Part shown: positions 35,453 to 47,269 of the stretch, in pieces
Layout: each line of letters begins with the position of its first letter
Position numbering within the stretch: the first letter of the stretch is position 1
NCBI GenBank assembly: GCA_023055425.1
Contig: JALGPY010000009.1
Location: forward strand, 54,374,616-54,438,615
DNA: 64,000 nucleotides
Reading direction: 5' to 3'
DNA from: Linanthus parryae
Taxonomy: Eukaryota > Streptophyta > Magnoliopsida > Ericales > Polemoniaceae
Notes under the pieces: generated by a model
The model's database searches: none
Seen by the model: only the letters and a program-made list of their open reading frames with translations
Told to the model about the DNA's origin: nothing
Program-made: the position numbers and the translations under genes

Positions 35453-35890
35453 AATCTCAAAAAAGTGTAGAACAAATTAATTGAGTCAATGCGCTCAAAG
35501 ACAGTTGGGTTTTCACTTTTGATCAATCAAATTCTTTACAATATCTATGTAGTACTTTTTTTCGGATCAATACTTGCTTTGAACTTTCATTTTCACGTTC
35601 TTAATTGCTACCAATTCTGTAATGGACATAATGCCCAATATGGTCCAAAATTATTGAATTGTCCTAAAATGTTTGATTTTTCAAAAAATATAAAAATAAT
35701 TGAAATGATAGCATTAATAAGTGACTGTGTTTCTTTGTCCATACTCAATATTTTGCAACTAGATACTCAACATTTTTTTGTTATTTCTCTTATGTAGTAT
35801 TTGTAGTTGATAAGACATTAATTGTTTCACTAATATTAATTTTATATTGGATTTAAAAATTTGTCGTGCATCGCACGGGTTAAATGCTAG

Positions 35891-36191
35891 TCGTATACTC
35901 CTTTAAAATGGGTAAGGCACGTGCCCACTCATGCCTCGCCTTACTACTCCTTTCGTCACCAAATAAATGCCAACTAAATTTTTTAGGACAATTTTGACTT
36001 GTCTGATTTAAGTAAAAAGAAAAAGAAACAACGACTCGTAAACCTTAATAACTTATTAGTTCCATTTTGACTTATCTGATTTAAGTAACAAAAAGAGACA
36101 AGAACCAGTAAAAAACTAACATATTGCTTCCAATACGAGGTCATCAATAATGTTAATTCCTTCAACTGTTCAACACTAGAAGCAAAATGAA
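35891..36191. repeat. End of unit X copy 2
   Basis: Continues the unit X sequence after the Helitron, collinear with 10137-10400. A direct repeat built on TCTGATTTAAGTAAAAAGAA occurs twice. Confidence 0.6.
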
Positions 36192-36770
36192 GGGTAAAAG
36201 ACACTGACTACCCTTGAGTTTAGATAAAAACCCACCTCGCTACCCTGTGTTTTGGATAAAGACACTCGGCACCTTCTTTTTGAATGGAGGCTAACAGTTG
36301 ACTACGAACTGGATAAAGGACCATTTTACCCCTGAAATATGATAAAATGACCTCATGTATATTCCTCTCATCTCTCATTCTTCATTTCTAACCCTAATCC
36401 TTCTCTCTCTTACCCTCTTTCTCTCTTCCCCTATTGCATAGCCACCTTCAGTTGGCTGTCGATCTAAAACCACACCAACAACCAACAACGCCGCCATCAT
36501 CGCAACCACAACCTCCTTCTTCTCCTCTCCCGAGATCCATTACCGTCCTCGCTGCTCTGGAACACCGATCTCGGCGAATCCGTCGACGAAGGAGGCGGCG
36601 AGATCTGTTTGACGAATCTAGGCGGCGAGAGGAAGGCTCTAATCTTCAAAGGCGATGAACAACGGTCGTACTCGTCGATGAGATTCACCAGATCCTCATC
36701 GGAGGTGATCGAGACGAGAGCGTCCAGATCTTCAGTCGGATGCTGGCATCTCAAACTCACCGGTGAACCG
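36192..36770. mobile_element. Pack-MULE end piece carrying a PB1 gene fragment
   Basis: The left end GGGTAAAAGACACTGACTAC shares its first eleven bases (GGGTAAAAGAC) with the two MULEs at 52667 and 52849, followed by the same style of TTT/ACCC-rich terminal sequence (CATTTTACCCCTGAAATATG, 36322). No right terminus is visible; the element appears cut at about 36770 by later LTR-type sequence. It contains a captured PB1-domain fragment on the minus strand. Confidence 0.6.
36497..36770 (-). pseudogene. Captured PB1-domain gene fragment
   Basis: The minus strand encodes LRCQHPTEDLDALVSITSDE, then DLVNLIDEYDRCSSPLKIRA and FLSPPR. This is the second half of a plant PB1 domain, with the acidic OPCA-type pattern D-L-D-A-L-x-S-x-x-S-D-E-D-L and a following E-Y-D-R. 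Plant genes with this arrangement are cytosolic or signalling scaffold proteins, including PB1-kinase families. Only about 45 residues of the domain are present, preceded by non-homologous sequence, followed by serine-rich sequence and a stop. There is no promoter of its own. GC content is clearly higher than the surroundings, which fits recent capture. Confidence 0.7.
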
Positions 36771-37880
36771 TGTTAGACAAAAATCCCAAGTACAGGATAT
36801 CGCTACAAGTAGTAATTCGGTAAAACCGGAGTCGAATCCACAAGGAGAGAAGGGTTAGATAATGACTTGTAGGGTTTTGATCATGGATACGCAGCGGAAG
36901 AACAATATAATTATCCGATCAAGGCCGTCCAAGGATCACAGGAAGAGAAATCATGACGATGGTAAGAGAATAGTGTTAAGATATTACCAAGCCAATGATA
37001 ATATCTATTTGCCATAAAGTGACAAGCTCATCTCCATGTGCTCCACCATAGCCGCACGCCTAGGGATGGGAGTCTTCATCGTCTTTGTGTCTTCTTGGTT
37101 CTCCGGTCTTCTTCTCCATGCTCTTGGCTATCATCTAAATATTTCTAATTCTAGCCTAACATCTAGAATAAATAAATAAATAAATAAAGCCTCACATGTT
37201 GAGGAAGATTATCAGCTCACAGGCCGTAAAATTAACTAACTATTACATTAATTTGATCAACTCGCAGGCCGTAAACCAAACCACAACAAACACAAAACAT
37301 CCACAATCTAGGCCATATCCATCCACCATGCAAAAAAGCACATAATACAGTTAAAACCAATTTTTAACGCGTTTGTTTAATTTTAGTTGAATTGGGTAAT
37401 TAGGGTTACAACGGTCCAAGGGGTCCAACCTAAGCAAAGGCCGAACCCCAAGGGACTGCCGCCCGCCACCTTGGGTCGGCCCTAGGCTGTCTGCCTCTTT
37501 GGTGACCTGCGGCCTTGCTTGGCGCGCAAGGAAGAGGGGACGGACGGCTAGTTCGGCCCTAGTCTCCTTCCCCTTTCTTCCTTGTTGCCCAAGCTTGGTT
37601 GTTTCCATATAATTGTTTCCATAAATGAAAAACCCCTTTTCCAATTATGTGCCCATGAACCCTAATTTACAAGAACCCAATTATTCACATCCTATGTGAT
37701 TAAAAATCAATTTACACATTCAATGTTAAATTAGATCTTGTTTATATTGAATCAAATTAAATTTGCATCTACTATGCAAATTAATTTCATTTTCGCGTAA
37801 CATGAATATAACGGTGTATAAACTGAAATCGTAACACATAAAATCATGTTATGCACTACGGCCTGTGGCTTTGATACCAC
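36771..37880. mobile_element. LTR-retroelement-derived sequence, mixed
   Basis: TGTTAGACAAAAATCCCAAG at 36770 could be an LTR start. A second LTR-like start, TGTAGGGTTTTGATC, is at 36868; its first 100 bases resemble the LTR start at 37881 (both have ACGCAGCGGAA and ATCACAGGAAGAGA). The interior has a TAAA repeat (37168-37188) and GC-rich stretches (37415-37560). Just before 37881 the sequence GGCTTTGATACCAC is complementary to a tRNA-Met-type primer binding site (TGGTATCAAAGCC) on the minus strand. No pol frame is present. Exact element borders are unresolved. Confidence 0.45.
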
Positions 37881-38588
37881 TGTTGGGTTTTGACGTAGGT
37901 AACGCAGCGGAATAACAAAAATTTAATTCCTACTCAAAGCCCACCAAGAATCACAGGAAGAGACATTCATAACATGATGAAGGACATAGAAGATGTGTAC
38001 CTTTTGGTTTGGGAGATCACATGAAGAATAATATCCTCGTTTCTACGGTTGATCCACGTCTAGAGGTGAGATATATATCTTCCTTATCCTAGTGCTAGCT
38101 TGGACCGGAGGAAGAGGGAAGAAGGTATCAAGCAACGAAGAACAAAGAGAGGATCGGCCCTCTCTTTGTGGCCGACGGGTAGCGGCGGACGGCTAGTGGC
38201 TTCGGCCTCTAGCTTGTCTTGCTCTCTCTTTCTTGCTTTTTCTCCCACTTACTTATGTTATGAGAAATCATAGTGGGAAGGAAGCTAGAGCATCATTTAT
38301 ACAGTCCAACAACTCTTTGTTAACTACATAAAGGCCCTTCCTAATCCTACATGAATTTGGATTAGTCACTTCCTTGCATATTAGTCCTACTAAGTTTGCA
38401 AGATGTTTCAAAGTGATCCTTCTAATTAATTAATCATATTAATGAATCCCAAATCTAGTTAAACTCTATTAGACGTGTGACCCCATAGGTTTCTACTTAG
38501 TTGGTAGTAACTAATTACTAACATGGAGCGGTGTGTAGCAACACGTCCATGCCACCCAACTAATAGAAATAAGTCAGTGATCCCGACA
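37881..38588 (-). mobile_element. Candidate Ty1/copia-like LTR, 708 bp
   Basis: It begins TGTTGGGTTTTGACG and ends GATCCCGACA, a TG...CA pair. On the minus strand the LTR end abuts TGGTATCAAAGCC, resembling an initiator-methionine tRNA primer site, so this would be the 5' LTR of a minus-strand element whose internal region lies to the left. The LTR holds a TATATATCTTCC stretch near 38070. The flank after it (AACCT) has no matching repeat near the presumed far end, so target duplication is not shown. Confidence 0.5.
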
Positions 38589-38592
38589 AACC

Positions 38593-39010
38593 TTGTGCCC
38601 AACTAATCAGACGTTGGAGGATATGCTAAGATCGTGTGTTATGGACTTTCAAGGTTCATGGGTTGATAGATTACCTTTGATAGAGTTCTCCTACAACAAC
38701 AGTTACCATGCCAGTATTGGGTGGCACCTCACAAAGCGTTGTATGGAAGAAAGTGTAGAACACCATTGTGTTGGAACGACATAAGCGAGACAATAGTAAT
38801 TGGTCACAACTTATTGAAGAGATGACAAATCAGGTGAGACTTATCCAACAAAGAATGAAGGCAGCTCATGATAGACAAAAGTCCTACGCTGATTAGAAAA
38901 GGAGACCATTGGAGTTTGACATTGGAGAAAATGCATTTCTTAAAGTTTCGCCTACTAAAGGATTAATGAGGTTCAATAAGAAAGGGAAGTTAAGCCCGAA
39001 ATTCATTGGA
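38593..39010 (+). pseudogene. Ty3/gypsy pol fragment (integrase C-terminal part)
   Basis: The plus strand encodes a block typical of plant Ty3/gypsy integrases: [20 protein letters not shown] (38593-38652), then [16 protein letters not shown]. After a frameshift near 38724 come a DRQKSYAD motif and the LEFDIGENAFLKVSP and GKLSPKFIG blocks (38910-39008), which correspond to the GPY/F module. An in-frame TAG lies near 38894. Both ends are abrupt: the left joins the LTR at 38588 and the right stops where unit Y begins. It is a non-functional endogenous retrotransposon fragment, and no complete element is present. Confidence 0.8.
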
Positions 39011-42000
39011 TTGAGAAGAAACATAAGAAGACTTTTACAAACTCTTCCACACTCAATAGGTGGCAATAATCCCAACGGGACGGGTTATCGACTAGTGTTT
39101 TTTTTAGAATAGGTTATCAACTAGTGTTTGAAAAAAAAAAGGACGCGACCCAATAAAATTAGGAAATTAAAATAGGTTAAAATATGGCCCCTTCATATCA
39201 CGATATAAATACACACTTCGTATCACACTGGCGAATTCTGACCCTCATGCATCCGCTTGAGTGTTTGAAGTCAGATTGGAATTCAGGAACACCCATCTCA
39301 GATCTTCGTCTCAGACCCAAAACCCTCATTCCCAAATCTCGTATTTCTCCAATCCATCACCATTGACCTACCCAGTATTGGAGAAGACCTACAACTTGGG
39401 ATGTTCCTGGGTTCGAGAGTGCTCAATCAGTTCTTGAGTGGCAATCACACAGTTTCAGCGCATACATGTAAGTAATTTCGCATTTGGGTTTGGTCCAATT
39501 TTAGCCAAGTTCAATGGGGTTTGTGGGGTTTCTTGATAATGATCCTGATAGTGATATTCCTGTAGATTATGTCTATTTACTCAAAAATAGACCAATCTTT
39601 GATAGGGTTCTTAACGTTTCCAATATAATACTTGCTTATGTGATAGTCTCAAAGGCTGTAATTGATGATATTTTCCTTCACCAATTGGCAGCTCATGGTA
39701 TGTGTTTATTATAGTTGCCAAAAATTTGATATGCATCATGTGTCGATAAAACAATTCTCTATGTCGCGTATTGAACGATATGGACACCTTTATTAAAACT
39801 GCTTAATGTATACGAACTCTTACAGTAAAGAATTTATTCGTTGTATCTTACATTTACTTTCTGATCTAATAAGAAGTCGCTGAAAAACGTGGTGTTTCAG
39901 TGAGTTCTCGTTTCTCGATTAATAAAAAGCGATGTTTACTTGAATTGACATTTTCCTTAGCTTAATTGGCTTCATTTGAAGAGATGTAGTGAATTTCTTG
40001 AAACTGTGAGTCTGATCTGTCTCATAATAAGGAGTTTGAGCATTTTAGGTACGACAGCTATTGTGTTTGAGAGATGCGTCAAAGATAATGGTACGGCGTT
40101 CGGATAATGGTATGGATTTTTTCTTTTTCTTTTTCTTTTTGGTCGGGAGGTTCGCACCTTTGGGAGATGTCAAGATAATGTCTGAGGGAAAGTTTAAATG
40201 CCATAAAGGTGAAGAGTGTTACTGATATGTTCTTGGCAGTCGCTTGTTTGTTCTCAGGACATTTCTGTGAGCTGCTTCCAAGTTAAGATTCGTATTCTTT
40301 TGCGATATATCTCATGCTAGAGTAGTAGGATGAGACACAATGTTTGACTTCATGTCTTTCTATTCTACTATTTCTTTTTGTGAAGTTTTAAATATAGGAC
40401 ATATTTCTTTCCCCTGTTTGTTTGAAATGAACCTATTGAAGAGAGAATTACCCTTCGAGATTGAAGACCAAAGAAAGACTTGTCAAGTAATACAATCATT
40501 TAGATTTGGTATTTTCCTTAACTTTTTTAATCGACTTTTATCATTTTCTAAAATAGCTGGCTGACAATTTTTATATATTTTTTTAGGTAGCCTTTTATCT
40601 TTTCATTAGACTAACAAAGTAGTTTCTAACTTCAACTTCAACTTTTCTTACTTTTACTTCTTAAAACTACGTGTTACAATATAAGCATGAGTAAAGCAAG
40701 GAATCATTTTAAAAAAAGAGAAAATATTTGTTTTTAGAAAATTAACATATAAGCAACCTTTTTGTCTGTCTTAAAAGATAAAAAGTCTCCTACAATTAGG
40801 GAAAGAAAGCGCAACCTTGTTACGAGTATAACTCTAATATCAACATGCTTGACTAGATGACTTCTAATAGTTAATTTGGGAGTTGAAAACTTAATTGTTA
40901 TGTCACATACATATTTGTTTATGCAGTTTATTTACCATAATTGAATCTTATTTGCGTTTCTTTATATTAGAATATCTATTTTCGTCGATATACTTAATTA
41001 TCGTACTTTCATAGAAAAAATAATAGTCGATTATTATGTGTTGTAACTACATGGTTGTCATTTTGCAATGGCTTAAAAGCTGCAACAATTTTGGTTTTGC
41101 ATTATCTTTCTTCAATTTCTACTTCTCTCTGACTTCAGTGATTCTGACTGGGCAGGTTGTCCCAAGACAAGAATGAGAAATGTTGGATTGGTGAGTTCCT
41201 CAAAGCAAGATTCACTTCTTTGGCCTTGATGTATCAAGCCCATCATCCCCAGCTTAAACACCGAAAAAAAGGTATAGTCTCTATTACAGCTTGATTACTC
41301 AGCTCACATTTCTCTTATAGGATATTGGCATCTCACTCGCTCATCATCCCCAGTTTATCCACAGGGCTCTTTACATGGCTATTGATCAAATGTTCAAAAT
41401 TACCTCAACCTAGTAAATACTCACCAACTATCTATAGATGAGGAGACTTGCAGTGGTTTTAGCTTTGGTGGTGAATGTGGCATTCTAGAGACCCTGCCAG
41501 TTGTGCTAGCAAAGTATTCAAGAGCTTTGACCTTTCAGGTTAGTAAGGAATTGTGTCTTGACTTGGCACAACAAATCTTCTACATTTTGTCCGACTGTGT
41601 TGAGGTTTGAGGCATGTGGCACCGATATTGACAGAAACTTTTAGATTGGAAATAACCTATTGTGTTACCTAGTGCCAAAACTATAATGTCAATTTCCAAA
41701 TATGTGATTAGTATTTTCATAATCCCTCATTGGATATATTTAGCTTCAATCTCCTAAATGTGATAGCATTATCTCTGGTAGGTCTTCTCCAATACTGGGT
41801 AGGTCTTCTCTAATCTTTCTTCTATGATTCTATCATTTCTTGTCACCTTTCCTGTCTCTTCTTCATTTTCTGTCTCTTCATCGTTCTCACTGCTTTGACA
41901 ATCTTCATCAGGTGACCCCCTTGTTGCTAACAGTGCTAACAGAAAGTAGCACGTTTACGATAGTACCCTTACCGACAAGCTCTATTTCCAACTCACACCC

Positions 42001-42100
42001 ACTCTCCCTACGGACCACCACACTCAATCAACCGCCATCGGCCCAGCACCGCCACCGTAGTGTTAGCCATCCCTCATCTCCATCTTGACCAGTGGGCCCC
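39011..42100. repeat. Unit Y, copy 2
   Basis: Collinear with 15297-18240. The TATA-like box is at 39204, the exon-like block with GTAAGT donor ends at 39469, and further exon-like blocks are at 41150-41270 (KNEKCWIGEFLKARFTSLAL) and 41430-41540 (ETCSGFSFGGECGILETLPV). At 40160-40590 it has about 430 bases absent from copy 1, where a MITE sits instead. The minor differences between copies are mainly single bases and short indels. Confidence 0.65.
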
Positions 42101-43320
42101 CACCTATCAACCCACAAAAAACTACCAACCACTGATTCACATGGATTTGAGCAGCAAAAGCTCGATATTCATTTCGGCACAACCACCATCACCACCATGA
42201 AAACCAATACCTGTCACCAAACTGAACTAGAAACACTATCTTACAACAAACTAGACCCAATACAGCGTATTTAGGTTTGAGTTGAGGGGATGCAGTTAGG
42301 GTTTGAGGGGAATTACCAACTTTGCCGATGTCGTTGCAGTTCTGCCGGGACAAAAAATAAGGCATTACTATTTAGAATCTGGATTTTTCCCAAAACAACG
42401 AAAATATCAAAGATTATGCCATACCCAGAAGCTGAAATTGTCAGTACACAATCAAATTGCCATGGTATTTCTTCTAAAACTAGGTTGGTTTATTTGTTGT
42501 CTACAAAGCTAGGCCTAGTGCACTCCAGTTGATGGAATCAGAACCCAAAAGCAAGAAATCAACCTGAAACAGAGCATGAAGATGAGAGATAGAGACTTAC
42601 ACCCAACAATTAGATCTGTGATGCAACAACTGACCTTGACAAACCCATATTGAGTTTGAATTGAGGGCGCTGGGCTTCTAATTGAGGGGATTGTGGTGTT
42701 GCTCATTTTGAGACGGATTGGAGAAAGATTAGAGAGTATCGATGTGGTCTCGAGCGGCAGTGATGGAGGATCCTTACATAAACTGCTTGTGTTTGAGAGA
42801 GAGAGCATGAATAGAGAAGAAATTAGGATTGGTAAAACGGGTACTTCAATGAAATTAGGATTGGGCATCACCAGTTTGCATCTTTTGGCTTACAGACGGT
42901 TAGTCACAGGGTGTTTGTTGTATATTATTTGGTACAAATAAGGGTGTTTTTTGAAGATTTGTAAACAGTAAGGGTAGGTACTAGGTACTGTATATTTAGC
43001 AAAATATGAGGTTGGTACAAATAAGTCCTTAAAGGTGTGCTTTCAAGTTAACCTAATAAATTTTCTCATCCGAATGAAAGGGATACACCGAAGCTCCCTC
43101 ATTATGAGAAAAGCCTCTTCGTATCAATACCAAAATGAGCTCTTTAGATGCACTAGACTCGGTTGAAGGTATGTACATTGGTTTATCCGTACAGAGACTC
43201 TTTAGAAGTCTCAGAGAGTTCTCCATAGAAGCAAGCTTGATACTGGCAGTAGCAAGACTGCAGTACAGAATTCCAACAATCAAATAGAGCAACTTCCACT
43301 TCACCAAAAGATATTAAGAA
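42101..43320. repeat. Unit T, copy 3
   Basis: Collinear with 18250-19720. It contains GCAGTTAGGGTTTGAGGGGA (42292), the purine-rich 42690-42820 segment also at 4630-4760, and the exon-like SLDALDSVEGMYIGLSVQRL frame at 43142-43205, here with a short deletion afterwards. No intact gene. Confidence 0.6.
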
Positions 43321-43384
43321 TCTGGCTGCTAAATGGAGTTAATTATGTATGCTTTGGTATAGTTATGATAAGAATTTTTCACCT

Positions 43385-44820
43385 ATATAGACCTGTTTGG
43401 GCAAAAAAAAAAATCCAAAATAATCCCCATCTGGGCATAATGCCGAAATAGGCTCGTTTAGAAACCGAGATTTGGAGAATCGGTTTCCAGCCTTAAAACC
43501 GAGACTCCAAGTCTCGGTCTCATCCTCCCAACAACCCAATAAGATTTGAGTGTCTGGCTATCGGTTTTAATTTCTGAATAGCCCCAGCTAAATGAATTAG
43601 CTGATTTACATTCCAAGTACGTTGCAAAACCAAATTACTTAGAGGGAAATAAGGATACGGAAGATAGATAGATTGCAAAATCAAGCATCTGCATATGAGG
43701 ATTTGGGAGAGAGAGAAAGAGATACCTTTTTTCTGAGTGTGAGGTTGCCGGAATTTATTGCGGCCGTTACCGAAAGAAGAGAGAGGTAATGAGGAGTCGC
43801 GGAACAAGAAACGAGCGTTAGGGTTTCAATTTAAAGGTTTAAAACCGATACATCAAATATCGGTTTTTGAGTGTATAACTGCTATTAGGTCTTTCAGTTT
43901 CTTTGGACTGTTGGGAGCATAAAACCGAGTCTCGAAGTCTCGGCTTCAAAGCTCAGAACCGATTCTCCAAGTACCGGTTTCTCAATGAGCCTATTTTAGT
44001 ATTTTACTTGAGATTTTGATTATATCTGTTTTTGTGTGTGGCCGAAATCAGATCAAATGGTTGAAAACCTGATAGGTTGTGCAGTAGAATGTATCTACAT
44101 TGTAGCAGTCTCTTTTTGTATAGGAAGAGACTGCTATAATTTACTATAAATAGATACATTTACTTCACGAGCTATCAAATTTTCACTCATGTGGGCCTGT
44201 TTCGGCCAAAAGAAACAAAAATAATCCTCATCTAAAGTAAAATATCAAAATAGGCTCATTAAGAAACCGAGACTTGGAGAATCAGTTTCGAGCTTTGAAA
44301 CCAATACCTCCCAACAATCCAAAAGAATTTAAGAGACCTAATAGCTGTTACATCATATCGGTCTTAAACCTTTATATATAAACCCTAACCCTCTTTTCTT
44401 GTTCCACGACTCCCGTCGTTACCTCCCTCTGTTTTTTGTAATGGCGGCAAAAAATTCCGGTGACTTTACACTCAGAACGAAGGTTTCACTTTCTATCTCT
44501 CCGAAATCCTCATATGCAGTTATTTGGTTTTGCAATCTCTCTCTCCATATCCGTCTCTCCCTTCAAGGGATTTGGTTTTGCAATGTACATGGGCTGTAAA
44601 TAAGCTAATCCAGATAGCTGGGGCTGTTTGAAAATTAAAACTGATAGTCAGACAGTCGATTCTTACTGGGTTGTTGGGTGGATGAGACCGAGACTTGGAG
44701 CTTCGGTTTTATGGCATGAAACCCATTCTCTAAGTCTCGTTTTTTAAACGAGCCTATTTCGGTAGTTTGCCCAAGATGGGGATTATTGCTTGGTTTTTCC
44801 GCCCAAACAGGTTTACATGG
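43385..44820. repeat. FB-A foldback, most complete copy
   Basis: The arms (about 43385-44100 and 44120-44820) are inverted copies for about 700 bases each: GACCTGTTTGGGC near 43390 pairs with GCCCAAACAGG near 44802. The centre is CAGTCTCTTTTTGTATAGGA followed by AGAGACTG (44105-44132). Each arm carries the telo-box/first-exon module, pointing outward from the centre: minus strand near 43740-43830, plus strand at 44385-44486. The plus module has ATG and the minus module has ACG at the same position. Confidence 0.8.
44385..44486 (+). promoter_or_regulatory. Telo-box plus first-exon module (third FB-A copy)
   Basis: TATATAAACCCTAACCCTC precedes ATG at 44441 and 14 codons beginning MAAKNSG, ending before GTTTCA where the other copies have GTATCT, so the donor is weaker but still GT. 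Confidence 0.5.
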
Positions 44821-47043
44821 GTGAAATTCTTGTCAGAGCTATACAGAAGTATCCATAATAAACTGTTTAGTTTCCAGATTCTTAATACTATCTTTTTCTG
44901 TGTTAGTACATTGATTGTATCACAGCAGAATGAACATCACTTTTTGGTATGCATCGTTGAATGCATTTCGATTTCATCTTTGGTAACTTCTTCTGACAGC
45001 AAATTTTATTAATCCATATGGTATGCATCATTGAATACCATATGGTATGGATCGTTGAATGCGTATCGATTTGTTGGTAAGTTCTTCTGTAGGGAAGCCA
45101 AGATTTTGTTTATAAAGGAGCACAATTTCCTGTCCAATAATGTCACGTTCTCACCCACTGTTCCTAGGTAATATACAAGCTCTCCCGGCAGTGTTGGTGT
45201 ACATAACTAGTAAGATTAGTATATTTTTTCAGTTGCGTATTAAGTATATATCTTGTCAATCTTGATTTGCATGGTTGGAGATGAAAGGCCTAAGGGCTAA
45301 GCAGTCTTAAACCTCAGAAATGTTAAATTCACATCCATGCACATGACAAAGTAAAGAAGTCTGTCTCATCATATTGTTCTCCATCCGGAACTAGTTGTTT
45401 CAAAAGTGGTTACGTATTTGAGGTAAATATATGACATGCTATGACAAAAAATAACCGAAAGTCCGAAATTTCCTTCTTTAGTACATGATTGCCAGTATAA
45501 GGATCAAATTTCTCCCGTGCTAATGATTAATGAATTTCTTATGTTTCACATCAATATTATAGACCAGTCTTGAATCCAATATGATTTGAATTTAGTATAT
45601 ACAGAACATATAATATATTGGAGTAGTATTTTTAAATAAATTATGACCTTAACCTTAAGAGAACTGTGTATCAGCTGGGAATCTTTGGGTGCGAGGATGA
45701 TCTTATCTATGCTTAAGTAGAAAAGTTGACTAGATTCTTATTGAAAACAGGTGACATTGAACTAGAGCTAGCATCTAATTTATGTTACGTAAGTGGATTA
45801 AGGAATCCAGCCTCTGTTGTTTTAATTTCGACGACCAAAGTCAACGAAATGTTCAAATTTCTGAGTTGGTAAATGTCAGTGGCCTAGCAATTGCAAGATG
45901 GGCTCCTTTTTCTTATGGTAAATAATTTATTGCTTCACTGCAGGAAGATGGAGTTTAGGGAAGTAGTGAGGACAATGAAGAAACGTAAAAATGACGCAGC
46001 TGTCCCAGCTAAGTTTATATTTGATTATGAGGTTTATAAGTTGTGTCTTTACTCTTATTTTTATCATTTTTTTCTCTTTTGTTTCTTATATTCGGAAACT
46101 TACAAAAGATATCAGGTGGAAACTCTCCTGCAGCTCCAGCAGGAGGAGTGCAACTTTGTAAAGTTCATGCTGTAACTTTTTTTAAAAAAATTATTATTAT
46201 TACTATTATTATATATGTATATATATAATTTTTTTTTAATTCTTTATGATCAGAGTAGCAAGGACTATTCTTTAATTCATCTCCAATACTTCAACATTCA
46301 CTATTCAGTACCTGCTGAATTTGCTGAAGTTAAGTTGAACTGATTCTCTTACTTCACTTGGTCTTTGTGTTAGTTGAAAATCATAATTCACTCTATCTTT
46401 GAGCAATCCAAAGATTTATTCTTATTGATATGGCTTCTCAACTAACACAGATTGTGGCAACTTTAACAGGGGCAAGAGTGGCTTGTTGACATTATAAGGA
46501 CGAGGACAAGTCCTTGGGGAAAGCACCCTTATAGTAAGATGTTTGTTCTTGGTAGTTAGGGTTATGTTCTATGAATCAACTGGGTCTCACATCACATCCA
46601 AAATTACAGGATTTATTGTTTTAGTGATTTGATCACATTTCCGAAGGATTATGAGGAAGCATGAGCTCCAGTAACAACTGGGTGGATTTGTTTCTGATGG
46701 TAATTATTCTGTTTGAGGTGTTCAAGCAATAAGTTCACAGGTAACCTTCTTTTTCTTATTGTTGAAAAGAAGAAGATTCCAATTTCTTTTGGTTGAGTAT
46801 CATCTAGGTATAGTTTTAGACTCCATTATTGGATACCTACGAGTCTGGTGGATGCATTTTATGTTAGCATCTTCCTCTTGCTTTCTCTCTTATTTTAAAA
46901 TGTCAACAGAATGCTTGGCAGAAGCTTTTGGGTTTACAAGTATGACTGCATGCCACATAGACCAGCTTAGCCTTATATCTAATGGGCTATCTATTGTTAA
47001 CCTCTACAGTAAAAGCATAATCTCTTACAAGGAACAAGAATAG
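44821..47043. repeat. Unit Z copy 2, internally deleted
   Basis: 44821-45665 matches 25046-25930. It then jumps via about 170 bases of other sequence (45665-45832) to 45833-46800, matching 28068-29150. The microsatellite, SINE, LINE and empty MULE site of copy 1 are therefore all absent. The exon-like blocks (45840-45900, 46100-46150, 46280-46480) are broken. The 94-codon frame at 45891-46175 is open across what is intron-like sequence in copy 1, so I do not treat it as a gene. Confidence 0.6.
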
Positions 47044-47269
47044 CTTGACGGAGATGTCTAGGGCATCTCTGGGCCTCTGAAAGTCACTGTCTAAACATTT
47101 TTTCTCCTGAAATGGAGGACAAAGTGAATACAAAAGTGAAGGGGGTTAAACATAGTTCACCAACATGCATGTCCAAGAAGCTACCAAAGTTCCATCCACG
47201 TAACCCTAAAAAAAGCAATCACAGTAAAAAGAGAAGTGGTCTCTAATTGACTGTGTGATCGAAGTGAAA
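47044..47269. other. No gene seen
   Basis: A linker between unit Z copy 2 and the FB-C half-arms, with no coding frame and no repeat I recognise. Confidence 0.4.

Larger units (their letters stand above)
34067..35890 (+). mobile_element. Non-autonomous Helitron, 1,824 bp
   Basis: The element starts TCTATATATACTATTTGAGA and ends GGGTTAAATGCTAG, with a hairpin CGTGC-ATC-GCACG (35865-35877) about ten bases before the terminal CTAG. It sits between A and T with no target duplication. These are the diagnostic features of Helitrons. The empty site is preserved in unit X copy 1: GAGTCAAA joined directly to TCGTATACTC at 10136/10137. It encodes no Rep/helicase. Inside are a short exon-like frame at 34664-34767 (MDEMQESRDCFKLIGVAG), possibly captured, and two hairpins listed separately. 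Confidence 0.93.

Noticed and set aside
36771..38588. A complete LTR retrotransposon with 36868-37575 as the partner LTR
   Set aside because: Only the first 100 bases resemble the LTR at 37881; the rest does not align by eye, and no target duplication was found.
45891..46175. 94-codon plus-strand frame in unit Z copy 2
   Set aside because: It spans an intron-like AT-rich segment; the collinear copy at 28140-28400 has stops in the same frame.
46759..47043. 94-codon plus-strand frame after unit Z copy 2
   Set aside because: No recognisable domain, no conserved counterpart in the window, codon content typical of AT-rich noncoding DNA.
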